Positions 1 to 11,855 of a stretch of 64,000 nt of DNA are shown one piece after another. The notes below the pieces were generated by a model. The model saw nothing but the letters and a program-made list of their open reading frames with translations. It was not told the origin of the DNA and made no database searches. The stretch's first letter is position 1. Each line of letters starts with the position of its first letter. Source of the DNA: Amphibalanus amphitrite (lineage: Eukaryota; Arthropoda; Thecostraca; Balanomorpha; Balanidae); assembly GCF_019059575.1 (NCBI RefSeq), contig NW_024881705.1, forward strand, positions 310,001 through 374,000, in the 5' to 3' direction. The translations under genes and the position numbers were made by a program.

Positions 1-33
1 CCCTGCACCTCGCGATGGTGTGGGCCGAGTGTA

Positions 34-940
34 TATTTATTTATTTATTTCACGTCGTGAGGCATTCCATCATACAATGGCTATTCATAGCCTCGAGTCA
101 AGAAGGTACAGTCGGTGCAGGTGCAATAGGTGGGTACATAAAAACACACATGCATGCATACGAGTGAGTGAACGGCGTCAGATATAATATAAAATAACGT
201 CAGCGAGTCTGATCAGCCGTCATTCTGACTCCTCAGAAGCCACTCACGCAGCTCTTTCTTAAAAAGAGAGTGCTGCATATCACGCATCGCTGGTGGGAGT
301 CTATTGAACGCTGTCACGTGAGAGTATAAAAACCTCCGCCTCCCAGACTCTGATAAAATCTGGGGCGTCACGAGATGGTCTGACTGTCGCGTGGATCGGC
401 GGGTGACATCCTGTCGAGTGATGAGACCACTCGAGAGTGCCTCTGGCTCGGATGTGCGCAGGATCTTGTTTAGCAGCGTCAAGCCATGGTACAGATACAA
501 GTTATCAGCGGTAAACCATTCCAGCTGTCGCAACACGTCGCTAATGTGGTCGAATTTCCTCCGGCCGGAGATAACACGCGCACAGAAGTTGAGGACTCGC
601 TGAAGGCGGCCAAGCTGAGTCTTGTTCGCAGACCCATACACGGTAATACAGTAGCGTATCAGCGAGACAACGAGTCCCTCGACCAGTCGGACCATGCAGG
701 ACTGTGGCAGGCAGTGCCGGCTGTGAGCGAGGCCACACAGTGTACCGGTGCAGCGGCGTACAACGTCATCAATGTGGGCCGAGAACGTCAGGCTCTGATC
801 AAACACGACACCCAGGTTCCGCACAGTGGGGGAGCCGGCGACAGTGGCGCCCATGAAACTGATGTTGACAGGTGGAAGCCGCTTAATGTTTTGCCTGGAT
901 GGAAGTGATTTCCTAATTTCTAAGTAGCTCCTACGTCGTA
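34..940 (-). mobile_element. 5'-truncated non-LTR retrotransposon fragment (LINE 3' part)
   Basis: Only the end of a LINE is present. The coding part (about 213-940, minus strand) is the C-terminal region of a reverse transcriptase polyprotein. It shows the LGVVFDQSLTF..HI motif that follows the YADD catalytic region in Jockey/CR1-type elements, followed by the C-terminal region with RLPPAMRD. The reading frame is blocked upstream near 940, so the catalytic core is missing. The coding end is followed by about 160 bases of 3' UTR and a (TAAA)-type tail, seen on the plus strand as TTTATTTATTTATTT at 34-50. A simple-repeat tail with 5' truncation is typical of target-primed insertion. The clade is not certain. 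Confidence 0.8.
213..940 (-). pseudogene. Reverse transcriptase C-terminal fragment
   Basis: An open frame of about 240 codons lies in the LINE fragment. It is open to the stop at 213 and closed upstream by an in-frame stop near 940. An internal ATG at 854 gives 213 aa, but this is a start by chance inside a truncated polyprotein. The polymerase palm motifs are absent, so no active enzyme can be made from it. It resembles the tail of Jockey/CR1-like ORF2 proteins, with the region after the thumb starting VRNLGVVFD. Confidence 0.75.
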
Positions 941-3900
941 TTTAGGCACTCTGGGTGTCCTGTATGTTTATTGTGTACGTAGGCATGTACTCCCTATCAG
1001 TTAACATTTAAATGTAAGTATCTAACACAAAACCGCTATCCGTGCCTATCCCTACCTCGAGTCCTTATACCGCGTGGCATATTCTCATGGAATATGGGTG
1101 CTATTTACTTTCAGGCATGTATACCCTGATTTCCGAACACCATTGTTTTTGCTGTTGTTGCTAGTCTGCGAACACGTAAAAGGGAGCATAACAAAAGCTT
1201 TTGCTGCCGGGACAGCTTCGTTCAGCTTCAGAATATTAAAACCACTAGCCATATGGACATTGTCTCTGACTCTGAACAATTTTCAACACATTTCAGCATT
1301 TTGCACTGCTAAACTTTTAATTATGCACAAAATGCCCATAATGTCTAGCGAGCTATTGTAACTACAGCTACTGTAACTATTGTATTCGGCATTCATTCGC
1401 TATGCCGACTCCGAGTGCTACATGGATCCCATTGCACCTGGTACTGCCATCTACACGCTGTGATCGGCAGCTACAGGTGTGCCAGCATCGAATAGAGGTC
1501 GCTCAGGTGAGGTGGTACTCAGGCCCATCGTGCGGGGTCTTACCTGGCATGGGAGCCTTCGGAAGTCATTATCGGGAACTCGTCTTCTCTCCCGAACGCC
1601 ATCCGTCCTTTCCATGCTCTCAATGCCCGGGGCGGGGCACCACCCATCGTTCTAACACCTCCCTGCTCCGAGCTGACGGTCAGCTGCCTCAGGTCACCGT
1701 CCCCCCACCCATAGGTAATCGGGGAGAGGGCCGGGTCAACAGGAGCATGCTTCTCCGGGCTGGCTGACCGTTTGAACGGTCGGTCACTGATTCAATCGAC
1801 ATCTTCACTGGGAGAGACCAACTATACCAGAACCTAGATCACCTGATCCACTAGAAATCCTGAAAAAATCAGAATTTTTGAAGCTGCCGTTTTCTCGAGC
1901 ATCAAGATGGCATGATCTCAGGCAGCTTTTGCACAATTGTCGGGGCACTCAGAGTTGTTTTTCAATAGAAAAAGACAATTATATAAAATAGGTAGTGTTT
2001 TAACTATTGATAACAAACCTTTGGTTACCTGCAGCACTTGTCTGCTTTCTCGTTCGGTTCGGCTCTATCGGAGCTCAGGCCTATACTGCTGAGTTGCAGC
2101 GATCAATGCGTCTAATCTGGAGCCTGCAACAGTCTGCATTAGACGACCTATGGCTGGGATTGTGCAAGGCAGAGTCAGAAGCAATCAAAGGTATTAACTA
2201 GTACCCATGATCTGCTGAAAAAACGATTAGGTATCCGTTCTATAGAAATTGTGTAAGAATATAGGAAGGGGCGTATGTAAGTGCGTAGTGTGTGTGTTCA
2301 GTACCGAACTAAGGAGCACATATTTTTATTATTATTTGTTTCCTCGGGTTAAATCCTTTCGGTCTGACGAGACCATTGCAAAGCCATGTTAGGAATTAGG
2401 GGGAGACATTGGTTTGGTCGGACACCCTGGTGTTCCGCCAGGACTGAGTCCATCACATGGACAGGCCACCCAGCCCCGCTAGCAATTTGTCCGGCTTCAA
2501 GAGAGTTTGTCTAAAACAAGGTTTAGCATGAGATCGAACATTGCTGTTTCCGAAACCTTTGAGAACGAGCACCGGGCTTCACAGAGAAGCTCCGAGGAAT
2601 GTTCTCAAATCGTTTTCTCACTGCACCACGCCCGACCACGGCCTGCTCTCGCTCGGTGCTCGGTGCTCATGATATTTATTTTATTTATTTATTTTCGTTT
2701 CACCCGACAAGCACAAACAAGTGGGCATTACAACGATACTTTGGGCATAGTGGGCATATGGAGTGGGCCATGGAGCTATCCTTGTGGGATGAAGGTGACC
2801 CTGACCGCTCAGCGCAGATGAGGGGTTGAGCCGGTTGAGGTGTGGAGTAGAAGGATTTGACAATCCCGAGGATGGAAACGACGGGAAGGAGGAGCAGCAC
2901 ATATGCGTCGAATTTTGCTACTTCTGCTCATTCTAGGAATCAGGCTACTTATCAGGAATATCAGTAAAGTTATGTTGGCATCAGGTATGTGATTGTGCGT
3001 GGCGCAGTAAGGTAGGTACTTAGGTAGGTACTTCTCTAATGTTCGGGCATATGTTCCGACATCGCAGATACGACCTTCCGCTATAACTGCGTAGAACTGC
3101 TGACCGGCTATTCACCTGATTCACCTGCACGGCACGCAGCCTGTTTATGGAGAGTCTCGCACTGCGGGGACTCCCCGACCCCGCAGACCACCTCTGGCGT
3201 CATAACCGGTCCCGGAGGCGCGGCGTGGCGCTGCTCTCTCCGCTCGGGTTGCAGTTGCACCACCTCAGCAGCGTACCCTCCGCCAGGGGGCGGCTGTTGC
3301 GGCTCCAGGAACGCCGCGGAAGGGCAGCTTGTGGTTGACGTCATAATTCGTGGAGGTGACGTCACCGGGCATGTTGTGATTCTCAGATAGCCCGCGGCTA
3401 TCGTGGCATCGTTTGATCTTAGCTTTCATCGTCACTAGAGTTAATTTCTAAAGTGTCGCTCTTATCTGTGACTGGGCTGCAGCGAATGCAACAGGTTTCG
3501 TCTGTGAGCCATGACTCGTAATTGTCTGTAGCAGGATCTCACTGGTCGCGAGAAAGTGTGACGATGCATGCATGCAATGCAGCGGCCGAAATGCTGGAAC
3601 GCCTGCAGCTCCGCTAGAAGGACCGAGTGGCGAACCGATCGGTGATTCGGTGATTCTATCAAGTGACTTTTCTAGTGTTCTGCAAAGTGCATTTCTTGCA
3701 AGTAAGGTAGTCTAAATCTTTGTGCTCATTCCTACCCGTTCTTTGATGTAGCGTGATCACAGATCAGGACCATTGGTCGCGAATGGCCGCGGGTTCATCG
3801 GGTGGCTGGTGACCTCAGCTCGGCGCCACCCGCCGACCGCCCAACTGCCCGGATGGCGGAGCACATCAGCGTGGTTAGCCGTCCCACGTCAGCTCAGGAG

Positions 3901-5630
3901 CGACGAGCGTCCCAGAGGGCTGCAGGGCTAAATATGGCCCGCGGCTCTGCACCCAGAGGTCAAACAAATCTGCACTGCCATGTGACGCCGAGTCTAAACA
4001 GGCCCGCACACTACCCGCGTGACCTCAAGGACCTGCGGACCTGCGTCGCACAGACTGACAGGACATTCGCCCGCATGTTGACATCGTGACCTTTCACATA
4101 GTCGGCACTAATGGCAGCTTGTTTGTAACGCATATTTTTGAACGTTAAGATAAATGCCAACATAACAAGCTACTTACGCCAGTTACTATGGATTCAGAAA
4201 GAAATTTTTATTTTTTATAGCTTTTAGCATTCGGTCTTCTCGAGCTCCTGTCGGGCTGTGCTTGTGGATGCATTCGGTCTTGGTCGAAGGTAACTTTACA
4301 CGAGTCACTGATGAGAAGGTAACAAGACGATAAAGAGAAGCACGACTTTGATCGTGAATTAAAAGGTACCATATTTACATGTGGCAGACGGCCCCAAGAA
4401 GTTTTATTTTCACTGCAGCAACCGTTCTTTTAGACGCTTACGCCCAGCAATGCCAACTAAACATCTTTTCACATAGCTTGCAAAACATCGTCATGTTTTA
4501 AATATGATCTCAGTTGCCTTACCACTAGCTTTTTACAGTTGGATAAGACAGCATTATAGGACTTTGAAGAAGCTGCAGCAGCGCTGGCTCAGAATATGGA
4601 GCCAGTGTTCTTCCTCTCGCATAAGCTTTGGGGGGGGGGGGACGTCGCCTTTAGGCTGTACAAAAGGTACAAAATGCATTGTAGCTCAACATTTCTTCAT
4701 AGGCCTATAGCAGGGGAACAGAGGATCCTCATTGCCTTGACAATTCCACCTCTGGTATGCCACTTTCTGGGTTTTCCCGGGATACCTGGGAGGCTTTAGT
4801 GATATTTCAGACCCCTGTTTGTGAGCCCGTCTGGGGTCTCCCCACGCCTCAGGTACCCATATCCTACATCCGAGATGGGTCCTGTGACGGAGGGGCGGCC
4901 CGGAGCCGTAAATGGGGACAGGGGACGCCAGGAGGGCCGCACCGAGCTACCCTTTGTGTCCGGCGTCCCGTCCGGTCCTCCGGGAATCCCCTCCCCCCTC
5001 CCCAGCCCGCTCACCAGGCGCTGTTCCCGGGACAGGGGCCACTCTACCCAATAACAACCAGCCCGGTCACCCTATCCCACCATAACTGCCACTGCATGCA
5101 CAATGCCACACAATGCATACTCGTATTGTATGCACGGCAATCTGAACAGCACACCTGACATGCATCGCGTTACGCCGTGGTGGGTTTCTCCATCGTCCTG
5201 GCGGCGGCGCGGCGGTCGAATGCGTTGATCTATCTGAGAATCTTGGATTCACCCGCGGTGCATATAATTATACAAACAGACTCGCCGTCGTCTGGCGGCT
5301 TGTCAGTTGTCCGCGTGGCTGTCGCAACTCGCACGTCACCGCGCGGCGCCGACCGCCTGGGAGAGCGGCCCTGCAGCGTGCTCCCGGGGGTTCCCCTGTG
5401 AGACAGACCACGAGGGAGAGCGACCATGTGACGTCACACATTCTTCGGAATTTCCTTGTCCCCATTATCCCTGCGAAACTGCGGCAGCGCCTGAATGACA
5501 TAAAGATGCACTCTGAGATTTCTGAGGGATTGCAGATAGAAAGATTTTTTTTTAGGTGAACCCTTACGTCCTACGTCTTGCGTATCTAATTTTAATTTAT
5601 GTTATGTGTATAGGTACACGTGTACTAGTA
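941..5630. other. Non-coding stretch, no supportable gene
   Basis: I find no exon here that joins to another or resembles a known family. Short open frames (for example 1,402-1,767 and 4,757-5,158) are GC-rich and without recognisable domains. AT-rich TTTATTTATTTATTT-like runs near 2,672-2,695, followed by CACCCGACAAGC, look like another very short LINE tail, but no reverse transcriptase is next to it. A run of G at about 4,630-4,641 and a GC-rich block at 4,790-5,020 are the only other obvious features. Confidence 0.5.
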
Positions 5631-5638
5631 CCTACTGG

Positions 5639-6158
5639 CAGGGTTGTGCTTGACTCATGAGTCGAGTCAGAAATTTGACTCAACTCTGACTCAAATGAGT
5701 CAGATTTGAGTCGAGTCGGATAAAATGTTGAGCTGTTGAGTTGAGTCAGAGTTGAGTCGGACAAAAACATTAAGGCGTTGAGTTGAGTCAGAGTTGAGTC
5801 AGTAAAATAATTTTGACATCGAGTTGAGTCAAACAAAGAGTCAGCTGACTCAACTTTCTAGAAACAAGCTTTTCATCCCCACACCCCGCTTAACAACTTT
5901 GCCCTGGCCCTGATGCCGGATTTTTTTTTTCACCCCCGCCCCGCTCAACAACTTTTTTATCTGAGTCAATTTTGAGTCAACTTACTTGACTCAACAAGTC
6001 AAGTTTGAGTCGACTCATATTTTCATTGAGCCGCTTGAGTCATGAGTCGAGTCAAGGGAAAAAATCAGCTCCTTGTTTGAGTCAGAGTTGAGTCAGGGCT
6101 TTCTGAAGTTGAATGATGAGTCGAGTCGGCAATTTTTTTTGAGTCGAGCACAACCCTG
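5639..6158. mobile_element. hAT-type MITE rich in TGASTCA motifs
   Basis: The element starts CAGGGTTGTGCT at 5,639 and ends AGCACAACCCTG at 6,158, so the ends are inverted repeats. It is flanked by a perfect 8-bp direct repeat, CCTACTGG, at 5,631-5,638 and 6,159-6,166. An 8-bp duplication and CAGGG ends are the signature of hAT transposons. It is 520 bp and has no coding capacity, so it is non-autonomous. Its body is mostly made of TGAGTCA/TGACTCA units, about fifteen exact copies by eye, mixed with GAGTCGAGTC and poly-T stretches. Confidence 0.85.
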
Positions 6159-6166
6159 CCTACTGG

Positions 6167-8258
6167 ACGCTTCGTTTCGAATACCTACCTAAGCTAAAAC
6201 GCTTGTGCGCAGAAGGGGGGGGGGGGGTGATTTCTACCTAAAACCCTACATCCACCTCCCATCTGTATCGGCCGCTGTATCTCAGCCGCCGCCTCCGCCG
6301 GTACTTGGAACGGCCAGCCTGCAGCCGGGCGCTGGGCCGGCCTGTTCCAGCTCGCCACTCCGGCCGGTCGGCACGGCCCGGCTCCGTGCCAGCTGCAGCT
6401 GCGCCGTGCCCCGGACCGGTGACGTCACGTCCGAAACGCGGCATCCCTCACCTCCCCCCCCCCCGTCCCGGCCCGGCGCCGCGGTCGGGCCGCCGCCCCG
6501 GGCCCGGACCCAGTGCACCCCGCTCTTACCAGACCTCGAATAGAGGTGCTGCATTGTCGCACCACGAAACCCATGGTCGGCGTACATATTGGTTATAACT
6601 TATAAATTGGAAGTTGGAACTGATGTTCGTGTGTGGTATGCGATTGCAAGTGTGATGGTGTTGGTCTGTTTGTCCAACAAATAACACCGATGGGCCGCAG
6701 ACCGTTTTTCTTTTTCTTTTAACAAAGAGCGAAACCTCTGTTTTGGTGCTGAGGATTCGGTCACGTCACGCGGGCGGGGCCTGATCGATGATCGCGTGCT
6801 GAACGACGGTGGACAATCTGGGTAAAGCGTCCTGCGCTGTAAAGCCGCGACCATACAGAGCTCTATGTTTTACCTGTGGCTCGTTAACTACCGCTAGTTC
6901 GGGGTATAAACGGATAATATGGAAAAGATTACTATTATGTATGATATCGTCCCAATAAAACCGCAGGTTTTGAGGCTCTGTACCTCCCCCGCGGCGTCGC
7001 CTGCCTCTACTGTCGCTCGCTGGAGCCCAGTTTTTTTTTTCTCGCTACTGTCGCTCCGTATACACTTAGGCACGGCGTGGCGGCGAGGAGGGGTTTATTT
7101 TGACGGTGCCGGTCCGGCCGGGCGCGGCGTGCCAAGCAGGCGGCGCCGGCAGTGGGGAGGGGCCACTGCGCAGTTGCAGTCTGGCGGGGCGGGGGGAGGT
7201 CGGCCTCACCGTGCCGGGCCGTGGTAGACTGAGCTGGCGGCTGGAATTCCCAGGCGCGGTGGACCAGACCGTGCTATGTGGACTGTGGAATGGGGGGGGG
7301 GGGGGCGACACATTCCTAAACGCTCCGTGCAGAAGTGCGTGTGCCGCATGCATGCGCCAGTTGTCTGTTGATCCACCGAATGAGCGTGCCCGCAGCGATC
7401 TTGCGCGTTTCAAGTGATTATTGTTAGGTAATGGCGATGGTATTAATTTGCATGAAATGTCGTTTTTTTTAAAGCTAGTTGGAACATTTCAAAGGGCTTT
7501 TCACCGGCCATAAGGACCTAAAAGCTAACAGCGATCAGTTGAGCAAGCGCAAAGACTCGGAAAAGGGTATGGTTTACTGGTTATCTATTATCTGGTGCTA
7601 ATTAATTTCCAGGGTCGTTCATTCGGTCGGCGTGGTTTTTCGATTATATCCATGATCACGCAGATCTGTCAGTACCCTCGTATCAGTTTCACATTCGAGT
7701 CGTTACATCAGAGCATTTATTACAAAATAGCAGATCTTATACATCCCGCGGTAGGCCACAAATGTTCTGACGCCCTCGGCAAGAGTCATAACCCCAGGCC
7801 AATATCCCAGTCATTACCCACGCCTCTATTTAATACTCGTCCACCCATGGTGGAGTAATAGATCCAGCACGGCTGATCGAAGAAGCTTCAGCATTACAAC
7901 ATATCTACCAAAAAGTTCACATTGATGCACTGTAAAACAGTGGTTACAAAAGAATGAAGCTTTTAAGTGCCAAGGCACAACGTTCTCATTGTCTTCTTCC
8001 TTCCGCGTTGTGAGTGGACACCTCCTGCACGACCTGTTACGGGGAAACGGACTGCCTCAGTGACATCGACCAGCAGGTCAGCAAGGACACTTCCGAACAC
8101 ACCCAGCTGAGGTCATCCTTAAAAGTCTCTTCCCAGAGGTCACAGCGTCGCGCATACCTACACATTTTACAAACACAGACAGGCCGCGGTGCACATTTTA
8201 CAAACACAAATCATCAGCGCGTCACAGGCCAACATCTTCACAGATCAACTCCTTCACC
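6167..8258. other. Non-coding stretch with two CpG-rich blocks
   Basis: Bases 6,240-6,540 and 7,080-7,290 are very GC- and CpG-rich and contain runs such as CCCCCCCCC and GGGGGGGGG. They could be promoter or first-exon regions, but I see no exon with a supported reading frame. The open frames here exist on both strands, as expected from GC bias alone. The rest shows nothing recognisable. Confidence 0.45.
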
Positions 8259-8753
8259 TCACAGCGCGTCGTTGGCCTGCTTGCCGTAGACGAAGCCGTT
8301 CTTCTCCTGCATCTCCTGGTAGTAGTGCAGCACCACGACGAACCAGTACCAGAAGACGGCGATCAGGCCGGCCACGGCGACCACCAGCAGGATCAGCCAC
8401 CAGACGCCCGTCACACACGCCACGATGAAGCCGATGGCCACGCCGATGCTCTGCAGACCAGTGACAATACCCGTGTAGATGAGCCAGGCCAGCAGCATTC
8501 CGCGCCGGCTGTTGTTGACGCCGTGAACCAGCAAAGCGTTCATCACCAGGTGCAGGATGCAGAACACGAACTGGAACACGATCTGTACAATGACCGCCGA
8601 GTTCATCTGCGTGTTCTCCTGCTGGGAGAGCTGTATGGTGCCGGCAACCTCGCTGACCAGGCCCAGGCTGCCCAGCACCAGCAGCGTGATGCCGATAGCC
8701 CGCGAGCCGTCACGCAGGTCGAAACAGCCGCAGCAGCCTGTCAGGCGACTCAT
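8259..8753 (-). CDS. Small four-helix membrane protein, paralog 1
   Basis: A single-exon gene for 164 aa. I choose the ATG at 8,753 (context GCCAAGATGA) because the protein then starts MSRLTGCCGCFDLRDGS, aligning with MSEKSSCLCFDLRSGS of the paralog at 12.5-13.0 kb. An in-frame ATG 14 codons upstream (8,795) is possible. Four hydrophobic segments are visible at about residues 19-42, 52-78, 84-112 and 115-143. There is a short Cys-rich cytosolic-looking head and a charged tail. The motif GMLLAWLIYxG before helix 3 is shared by all three copies in this window. The layout resembles arthropod DUF4728-like or LAPTM-like small membrane proteins, but the family name is a guess from layout. Substrate and function are unknown. 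No intron is needed. Confidence 0.75.
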   Translation of the reverse strand: MSRLTGCCGCFDLRDGSRAIGITLLVLGSLGLVSEVAGTIQLSQQENTQMNSAVIVQIVFQFVFCILHLVMNALLVHGVNNSRRGMLLAWLIYTGIVTGLQSIGVAIGFIVACVTGVWWLILLVVAVAGLIAVFWYWFVVVLHYYQEMQEKNGFVYGKQANDAL

Positions 8754-8960
8754 CTTGGCCAAGTTGTGCTGGACGGTGCTAGAAGCGACGCACAAATGCC
8801 ACCAGTCCTCCGCAAAATGTCACAAAGGTGCGGTGGATATCGAGCGCGGCGAGACCCACCCACTGAACAACTCTCGGCAACTGGCGCGCCACAGGGCCGG
8901 CCGGGCATGTCATCCACTCGGCGGTCGATGTGCGCCTGCGCAGTGCCGCCGCCGCCGCTG

Positions 8961-9029
8961 CGGTCGGGCGGTCGGCGGTCGGGCGGTCGGGGGTCGGACG
9001 GTCGGCGGTCGGGCGGTCGGACGGTCGGC
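8961..9029. repeat. CGGTCGG minisatellite upstream of paralog 1
   Basis: About 70 bp of CGGTCGGG/CGGTCGGC units lie roughly 210 bp upstream of the paralog 1 start codon. It is GC-rich and can be read on both strands as a repetitive peptide, which is an artefact. A similar GC-rich heptamer array of another sequence lies upstream of paralog 2. Confidence 0.8.
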
Positions 9030-9417
9030 ACTAACACCATACCGCTGAGCCGAGCCAGGCACGGCCGCCGGCCGGCGTCGTCCTTTGATTGAGCCCACTG
9101 GCGGCCCCCAGGCCGGCGATGGTATACACTATACGCCACGGTATACCGTGAGGGAGAGGGCTCATTTGACAGGACATATGCGTTTGTTGATTCTGTTACC
9201 CGTGGGTCAATCAGTGACATCCCATGCTTATCGAATTTAGATCACTTATAACTTACAAGTGTCTTCCAAGTCACCGACATTATGAACAGGGACGTATGCC
9301 ATTGTCAACAATAGATATGTCCGTCCCAATTGACCCCAGAAATAGCGGACAGGTAAAATCAAACGGGAGCTAAAAGCAGCGTAATACCAATGTCTTGAGG
9401 CTTTCCAAAATTCCAAG

Positions 9418-9500
9418 CACTCGCTTTCGGTACTACGTTATGCCATTGCATATAGTACAAAAGACGTTAATCTGCGCCGTGTTGATACCAAAGTCTTAGG
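9418..9500 (+). repeat. Direct repeat flanking a hAT element, copy 1
   Basis: About 80 bp containing TACTACGTTATGCCATTGC and AAAAGACGTTAATCTGCGCC is repeated in the same orientation at about 10,188-10,250, with a few substitutions and small gaps. The hAT-type element at 9,519-10,176 lies between the copies. The pair is much longer than a target-site duplication, so it is probably an older tandem repeat into which the element inserted. Confidence 0.7.
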
Positions 9501-9518
9501 GCTCTTAGGCTTTCCATG

Positions 9519-10176
9519 CATGGATGCGGAGCCGTAGAAATTGCAGACGGCTCCGGCTCCAGCTCCGGCTCCGGAGAAAAAAAATCAGCTACGGCTCCGG
9601 TTGAAATGTCCTGGCGGCTCCGGCTCCGGCTCCGGCTCCGACTCAGTACATTCCCTATGCGATCAATTAAATACGGGTGGAAGAAAAAAGCAATTTGATT
9701 GGTACATGTTGCTTCTGTATTTGCATAACAAGGCTATTTTCTCAACAGCACATATAATCAGCGAACAGGGTATATAAGCACGTGGCGGAATGTTATGTAT
9801 AGGTATCTTTCTCGGAAAGAAATGCTCGCAGTCCACTGCACTGGCTTCAAAACAATTACCGTCACCTGATGACCGGTCCTCAGGTTCTGGGGATACAGTA
9901 GATGTGGGGAGGGAGGAGCAGACAGGAGGTTGATTGCGTACTGTGGCCTGTGGGACACTGGGGACACGTATTCAGCTTTTTTCATTCACGTGATGGCCCA
10001 TGACGTACCACATGTTTTCCTTACTGCCTTGTACTGTCAAACCGAACTACTAACTAGGTCAATTCATTATTAGGTACCTATGTTATTAATTGCAATTAAT
10101 TATGTCAATCATTTTTTCCTCTTAAAAAAGAGCCGGAATCGCCCCCCTCTTTGACGGCTCCGGCTCCGCACCCCTG
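9519..10176. mobile_element. hAT-type non-autonomous element with CCGGAG repeats
   Basis: The right end reads CGGCTCCGCACCCCTG and the left end CATGGATGCGGAGCCG, which are imperfect inverted repeats of each other. They are flanked by TTTCCATG (9,511-9,518) and TTTCCAAG (10,177-10,184), an 8-bp target duplication with one mismatch. Both ends carry runs of GGCTCC/GGAGCC hexamers (9,541-9,645 and 10,153-10,168). There is no transposase. The element is 658 bp and somewhat decayed. Confidence 0.65.
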
Positions 10177-10187
10177 TTTCCAAGCAC

Positions 10188-10250
10188 CCGCTACTACGTT
10201 ATGCCATTGCGTATACAAAAGACGTTAATCCGCGCCGTGCTGATGCCCTG
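10188..10250 (+). repeat. Direct repeat flanking a hAT element, copy 2
   Basis: Second copy of the roughly 80-bp sequence at 9,418-9,500 in the same orientation. It keeps TACTACGTTATGCCATTGC and AAAAGACGTTAATCCGCGCC. Confidence 0.7.
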
Positions 10251-10379
10251 CGTTTTTTGTGTCGTGCTGGGGGGGGGGGGGGCGTGAAAACGCTCCCCCC
10301 GTCTAAGTAGCGACACGCGGTAAGCAGCAATCGAAAGAGCGTCAAAAATAATGACGGAAACACTTGGAAGTTTTTAGAT

Positions 10380-10969
10380 CAGGTCAAAGGTCAGCTCGCC
10401 AGAGGTCATCAAAGTTCAAAGTTAGTCCATTTCAGTAATTTTGGAAACTGCCAAGAGCTACCTCGGGAACCAATAGAGCTACAGCGCCGCGGAAAAGCGC
10501 ATTCGATAGCACTTTTACAGACCTTTCTGGTTATTGTTTTCAGATTTGACCTCAGGTCAACGGTTTAGCCTCCAGAGGGCAAAACTAAAAAAAAAGACAT
10601 TTTTACGAAGCATGTTTTTCGGTAATAACTTTTGACGCAAGAGAGCCATGACATTAATATTGTCAGCATCGTGTTCCTCTCGTCGAGACGCGCCGAATGA
10701 ACCGTATACGTTGACCTTAAAAAGTCATTTTGAAAAATTGACCAAAGGTCAAGGTTATGACCTGACTGGAAAGGGTCATGTTGCATAATTGTCGATCCGT
10801 ATCGTCGAGCTGAGCACACCTGACGTGTTTTCACCGCTCTTGCACGTCTCTATCAAAACTATTTATAGTAAGAAAACGCTGGTGACCTTTCATGACCTGA
10901 GATGACCTCAGGGGTACACAGAGGGGTCACAGGTGCATTTTTCCGATTCAGTGTGTCATGTTTACCTAT
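10380..10969. repeat. AGGTCA-rich dispersed repeat, related to the 61-63 kb element
   Basis: This non-coding stretch has many AGGTCA/TGACCT hexamers. It can be followed segment by segment in the hAT-type element at 60,897-62,948. Examples are GGTCATGACCTGACCGGAAAG there versus GGTTATGACCTGACTGGAAAG here, then GAGCTGARCACAC and the ACGTCTCYATCAAAA block. It is therefore an old, diverged copy of the same repeat family. The ends are not clear. Confidence 0.6.
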
Positions 10970-11855
10970 GAACCGATGTTTGAGAAGGCTTAGAACGACA
11001 TTCATCCAAAAGAGGCGCATTTCAATTTTCTCCCATTGACTAACTGGAGAGGTCGCAAAATTGACCTGACCTTAGGTCGCAGATACAAAATAATCCGAGA
11101 TATACATTTTATACATACTGCTAATCTTATCAATTGCTGAAAGTTTCAAAGTGATCGTTCAGTCGGTGTAGCTATAGCAAGTCTTTGAACTTTTTCTGAG
11201 GTAAGGTCATTTGACGTGACCCGGGTGACCTGACCTTGAACGAACCGATGTTTGAGAAGGTTTAGAACGACATTCGTCCAAAAGAGGCGCATTTCAATTT
11301 TCTCCCATTGACTAACTGGAGAGGTCGCAAAATTGACCTGACCTTAGGTCGCAGATACAAAATAATCCGAGATATACATTTTATACATATGTACTGCTAA
11401 TCTTATCAATTGCTGAAAGTTTCAAAGTGATCGTTCAGTCGGTGTAGCTATAGCGAGTCTTTGAACTTTTTCTGAGGTAAGGTCATTTGACGTGACCCGG
11501 GTGACCTGACCTTGAACGAACCGATGTTTGAGAAGGTTTAGAACGACATTCGTCCAAAAGAGGCGCATTTCAATTTTCTCCCATTGACTAACTGGAGAGG
11601 TCGCAAAATTGACCTGACCTTAGGTCGCAGATACAAAATAATCCGAGATATACATTTTATACATATGTACTGCTAATCTTATCAATTGCTGAAAGTTTCA
11701 AAGTGATCGTTCAGTCGGTGTAGCTATAGCGAGTCTTTGAACTTTTCTGAGGTAAGGTCACTTGACGTGACCCTGGTGACCTGACCTTGAACGAACCGAC
11801 GTTTGAGAAGGTTTAGAACGACATTCGTCCAAAAGAGGCGCATTTCAATTTTCTC
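10970..11855 (+). repeat. Tandem satellite, about 272-276 bp unit, three copies plus a partial one
   Basis: The unit starts GAACCGATGTTTGAGAAGG at 10,970, 11,242, 11,518 and (with one change) 11,793. The first unit is 272 bp. The next two contain an added TGTA after TATACATA. The copies are nearly identical, so the array is young or homogenised. Each unit holds several TGACCT/AGGTCA hexamers. The last copy breaks off after about 63 bp at TTTTCTCTCACTTC. The array is an expansion of the internal part of the AGGTCA repeat family seen at 62.5-62.75 kb. Confidence 0.85.

Noticed and set aside
1402-1767. 121-codon plus-strand frame resembling a LINE 5' region
   Set aside because: I could not connect it to any reverse transcriptase or known 5' UTR. 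It is left as non-coding.
8325-9092. Long plus-strand open frame (255 codons) over the membrane protein gene
   Set aside because: Antisense shadow of the real gene and of the CGGTCGG array. GC-rich composition opens several frames.
10970-11855. CRISPR-like array
   Set aside because: Units are contiguous and about 274 bp without spacers, in a eukaryotic context. This is a satellite.
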